From: JAYPAN01 sp038123715
GTDB taxonomy: Bacteria > Pseudomonadota > Alphaproteobacteria > RS24
NCBI GenBank assembly: GCA_038123715.1
Contig: JAYPAN010000001.1
Coordinates: forward strand, 124,001 to 188,000
Direction: 5' to 3'
DNA length: 64,000 bases
This document shows, in pieces, positions 62,591 to 64,000 of the stretch (its first letter is position 1; each line of letters opens with the position of its first letter). The notes below the pieces were generated by a model. It did no database searches. It was not told the DNA's origin and saw nothing but the letters and a program-made list of their open reading frames with translations. A program made the position numbers and the translations under genes.

Positions 62591-64000
62591 ATATCGAGCA
62601 ATTCAGCATCGGCAAAAGCGGCATTTTCCTGAATGAATTGGAACCGCAATTCCGGCTTATTGCCCATCAGGTCTTTCACCGCTTTGGCGGTGGCGGCACT
62701 TTCGGCTTCGGGAATCGTCACCTGCAATAATGTGCGATTGCCCGGCAACATGGTCGTCTCTTTCAGTTGGGCGGGCAGCATTTCGCCCAGCCCCTTAAAG
62801 CGGCTGACATCTATCTTGGCATTGCTGCGAAACTCTGTTTCCATCAATTCTTCGCGGTGGGCATCGTCGCGCGCATAGACTGTCTTGCTGCCCTGTGCCA
62901 GCCGGTAAAGCGGCGGCACGGCGATATATAAATGACCATTGCGGATAAGCTCCGGCATTTGTTCATGGAAAAATGTCACCAGCAAAGCGGCGATATGCGC
63001 GCCATCGACATCAGCATCGGTCATGATGATGATTTTTTCATAGCGCAGCCGCGTATCGTCATAGAGATTGCCTGCACCGCAGCCAAGCGCCTGCACCAAA
63101 TCGGCGATTTGCTGGCTTTGACCCATTTTGGCCTGTGTGGCATTGGCGACATTGAGGATTTTACCGCGCAAGGGCAGGACAGCTTGTGTGCGCCTGTCGC
63201 GCGCCTGTTTGGCACTGCCACCGGCGCTTTCACCCTCAACAATAAACAATTCTGAGCCTTCGGCGGCGTTTTGCGAGCAATCGGCAAGCTTGCCTGGAAG
63301 GCGTAATTTACGCACGGCGGTTTTGCGGTTGACCTCGCGTTCCTGACGGCGGCGCACGCGCTCCTCGGCGCGGTCAATCACCCAGGCCAGCAATTTATCG
63401 GCATTGGCGGGGGCTGAAGTCAGATAATGCTCAAAATGATCGCGCATGGCATGTTCGACAATGCGTGATGCTTCCGGTGTCGCCAGCTTGTCCTTGGTTT
63501 GCCCTTGAAACTCTGGCTCGCGGATGAACACCGAAACCAAGGCAGCCGAGGTTCCCATCACATCTTCGGCGGTGACAATAGATGCCTTCTTATTATTCAC
63601 GCGCTCACCATAGGCTTTCAGCCCTTTGGTCAAAGCGGCGCGCAAGCCTTGTTCATGCGTGCCGCCTTCCGGCGTCGGCACGGTGTTGCAATAGCTGGCC
63701 GACATGCCGTCAGCATTGCCAATGCCTGCGCCAACCCAGCTAACCGCCCATTCGACACTGCCGTGACCGCCTTGTTTTTCAACCTTGCCGGCAAAGGGCG
63801 TGGGCGTGACCGTGGTGCGCCCGCCAATCAGCTCTTCGAGATAGTCTTTCAGCCCATTGGGAAAGCGCAGCGTGTCGCTGGCCGGTGTTTTTTCGCTATC
63901 CTTGATGAGCGACGGGTCGCATTGCCAGCGAATTTCCACACCGCCAAACAAATAGGCTTTGGCCTTGGCCATATTGTAGAGCCGCGCCGGGTCAAACAGG
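62587..64000 (-). CDS. parE: DNA topoisomerase IV subunit B (5' part beyond window)
   Basis: At least 470 residues of the C-terminal two-thirds of ParE; the frame runs off the right edge without a start, so the N-terminal GHKL ATPase domain is missing from view. Visible: the transducer domain, the TOPRIM motifs FIVEGESAGGSAKQARDRRTQAVLPLRGKILNV and IIMTDADVDGAHI, and the C-terminal KGLGEMLPAQL. ParE with ParC unlinks replicated chromosomes. GyrB is the alternative assignment, but the SKAYLF..GVEIRW region and absence of the GyrB insertion favour ParE. Its stop overlaps the neighbouring gene by four bases. Confidence 0.93.
   Translation of the reverse strand, partial: LFDPARLYNMAKAKAYLFGGVEIRWQCDPSLIKDSEKTPASDTLRFPNGLKDYLEELIGGRTTVTPTPFAGKVEKQGGHGSVEWAVSWVGAGIGNADGMSASYCNTVPTPEGGTHEQGLRAALTKGLKAYGERVNNKKASIVTAEDVMGTSAALVSVFIREPEFQGQTKDKLATPEASRIVEHAMRDHFEHYLTSAPANADKLLAWVIDRAEERVRRRQEREVNRKTAVRKLRLPGKLADCSQNAAEGSELFIVEGESAGGSAKQARDRRTQAVLPLRGKILNVANATQAKMGQSQQIADLVQALGCGAGNLYDDTRLRYEKIIIMTDADVDGAHIAALLVTFFHEQMPELIRNGHLYIAVPPLYRLAQGSKTVYARDDAHREELMETEFRSNAKIDVSRFKGLGEMLPAQLKETTMLPGNRTLLQVTIPEAESAATAKAVKDLMGNKPELRFQFIQENAAFADAELLDI

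Noticed and set aside
1..64000. tRNA, rRNA, CRISPR array, insertion sequence or prophage
   Set aside because: No cloverleaf-like, repeat-spacer, transposase or phage gene was found in any intergenic region I read.

Overview
The window is a compact, almost entirely housekeeping stretch of an alphaproteobacterial chromosome: 47 confidently called protein genes plus one weak small ORF. Alphaproteobacterial identity rests on several gene sets: the run purN-purM / DUF2066-perM-hdaA-ppk-ppx / rnd / aspS, the complex I assembly factor NDUFA12 beside mlaD and a DUF2155 gene, the string rne / amiC-mrcA-prfB, HdaA itself, and an IscR-led suf operon ending in sufT-sufA. Overlapping start/stop codons, short intergenic gaps and the gene set would fit a streamlined, perhaps marine lineage near Rhizobiales or Parvibaculales, but that placement is inference. 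No rRNA, tRNA, insertion sequence, prophage or CRISPR array was seen.

Layout. 1-3.5 kb: 3' end of surA diverging from pepA-holC, then a 100-N assembly gap flanked by an exact 55-bp repeat. 3.6-6.1 kb: a weak small ORF, ndk, and the opposed purMN pair. 6.3-14.3 kb: DUF2066, perM, hdaA, ppk, ppx, then rnd on the other strand. 14.4-17.9 kb: aspS, the NDUFA12 homologue, mlaD, DUF2155. 17.9-26.0 kb: mostly minus strand, with accC, accB, aroQ, dsbA, an M48 protease and rne, interrupted by thiS-thiG on the plus strand. 26.5-31.5 kb: amiC, mrcA and prfB, the last carrying the programmed +1 frameshift. 31.5-34.8 kb: bactofilin, M23 peptidase, DUF455 and a Bcp-type peroxiredoxin. 34.9-40.9 kb: a 1168-residue AsmA/DUF3971 protein, tyrS and anmK. 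40.9-48.8 kb: an alpha/beta hydrolase diverging from a complete suf operon (iscR, iscS-like, sufB, sufC, sufD, sufS, sufT, sufA). 48.8-58.4 kb: tesB, both methylmalonyl-CoA mutase subunits, lptG-lptF and two paired acyl-CoA dehydrogenases. 58.5-64.0 kb: a thiolase, a Nudix hydrolase, a DEAD-box RNA helicase, a styrene-oxide-isomerase-like membrane protein and the 3' part of parE.

The genes form several working groups. Envelope biogenesis is represented by surA, mlaD, amiC, mrcA, bactofilin-M23, AsmA-like, anmK and lptFG. Iron-sulfur assembly is a single IscR-controlled operon with a clear operator. Fatty-acid and propionate metabolism is represented by accBC, tesB, two acyl-CoA dehydrogenases, thiolase and methylmalonyl-CoA mutase. 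RNA turnover and translation are represented by rne, rnd, the helicase, prfB, aspS and tyrS.

The least expected gene is the small four-helix membrane protein at 62144-62590. It has the sequence hallmarks of styrene oxide isomerase, including the haem-ligand histidine, asparagine and tyrosine positions, but a threonine where the characterised enzyme has an aspartate. It has no styrene monooxygenase beside it. Other points worth checking are the probably artefactual gap, the separation of lptFG from surA, the absence of aat beside accC, and the structured leader of the helicase gene.
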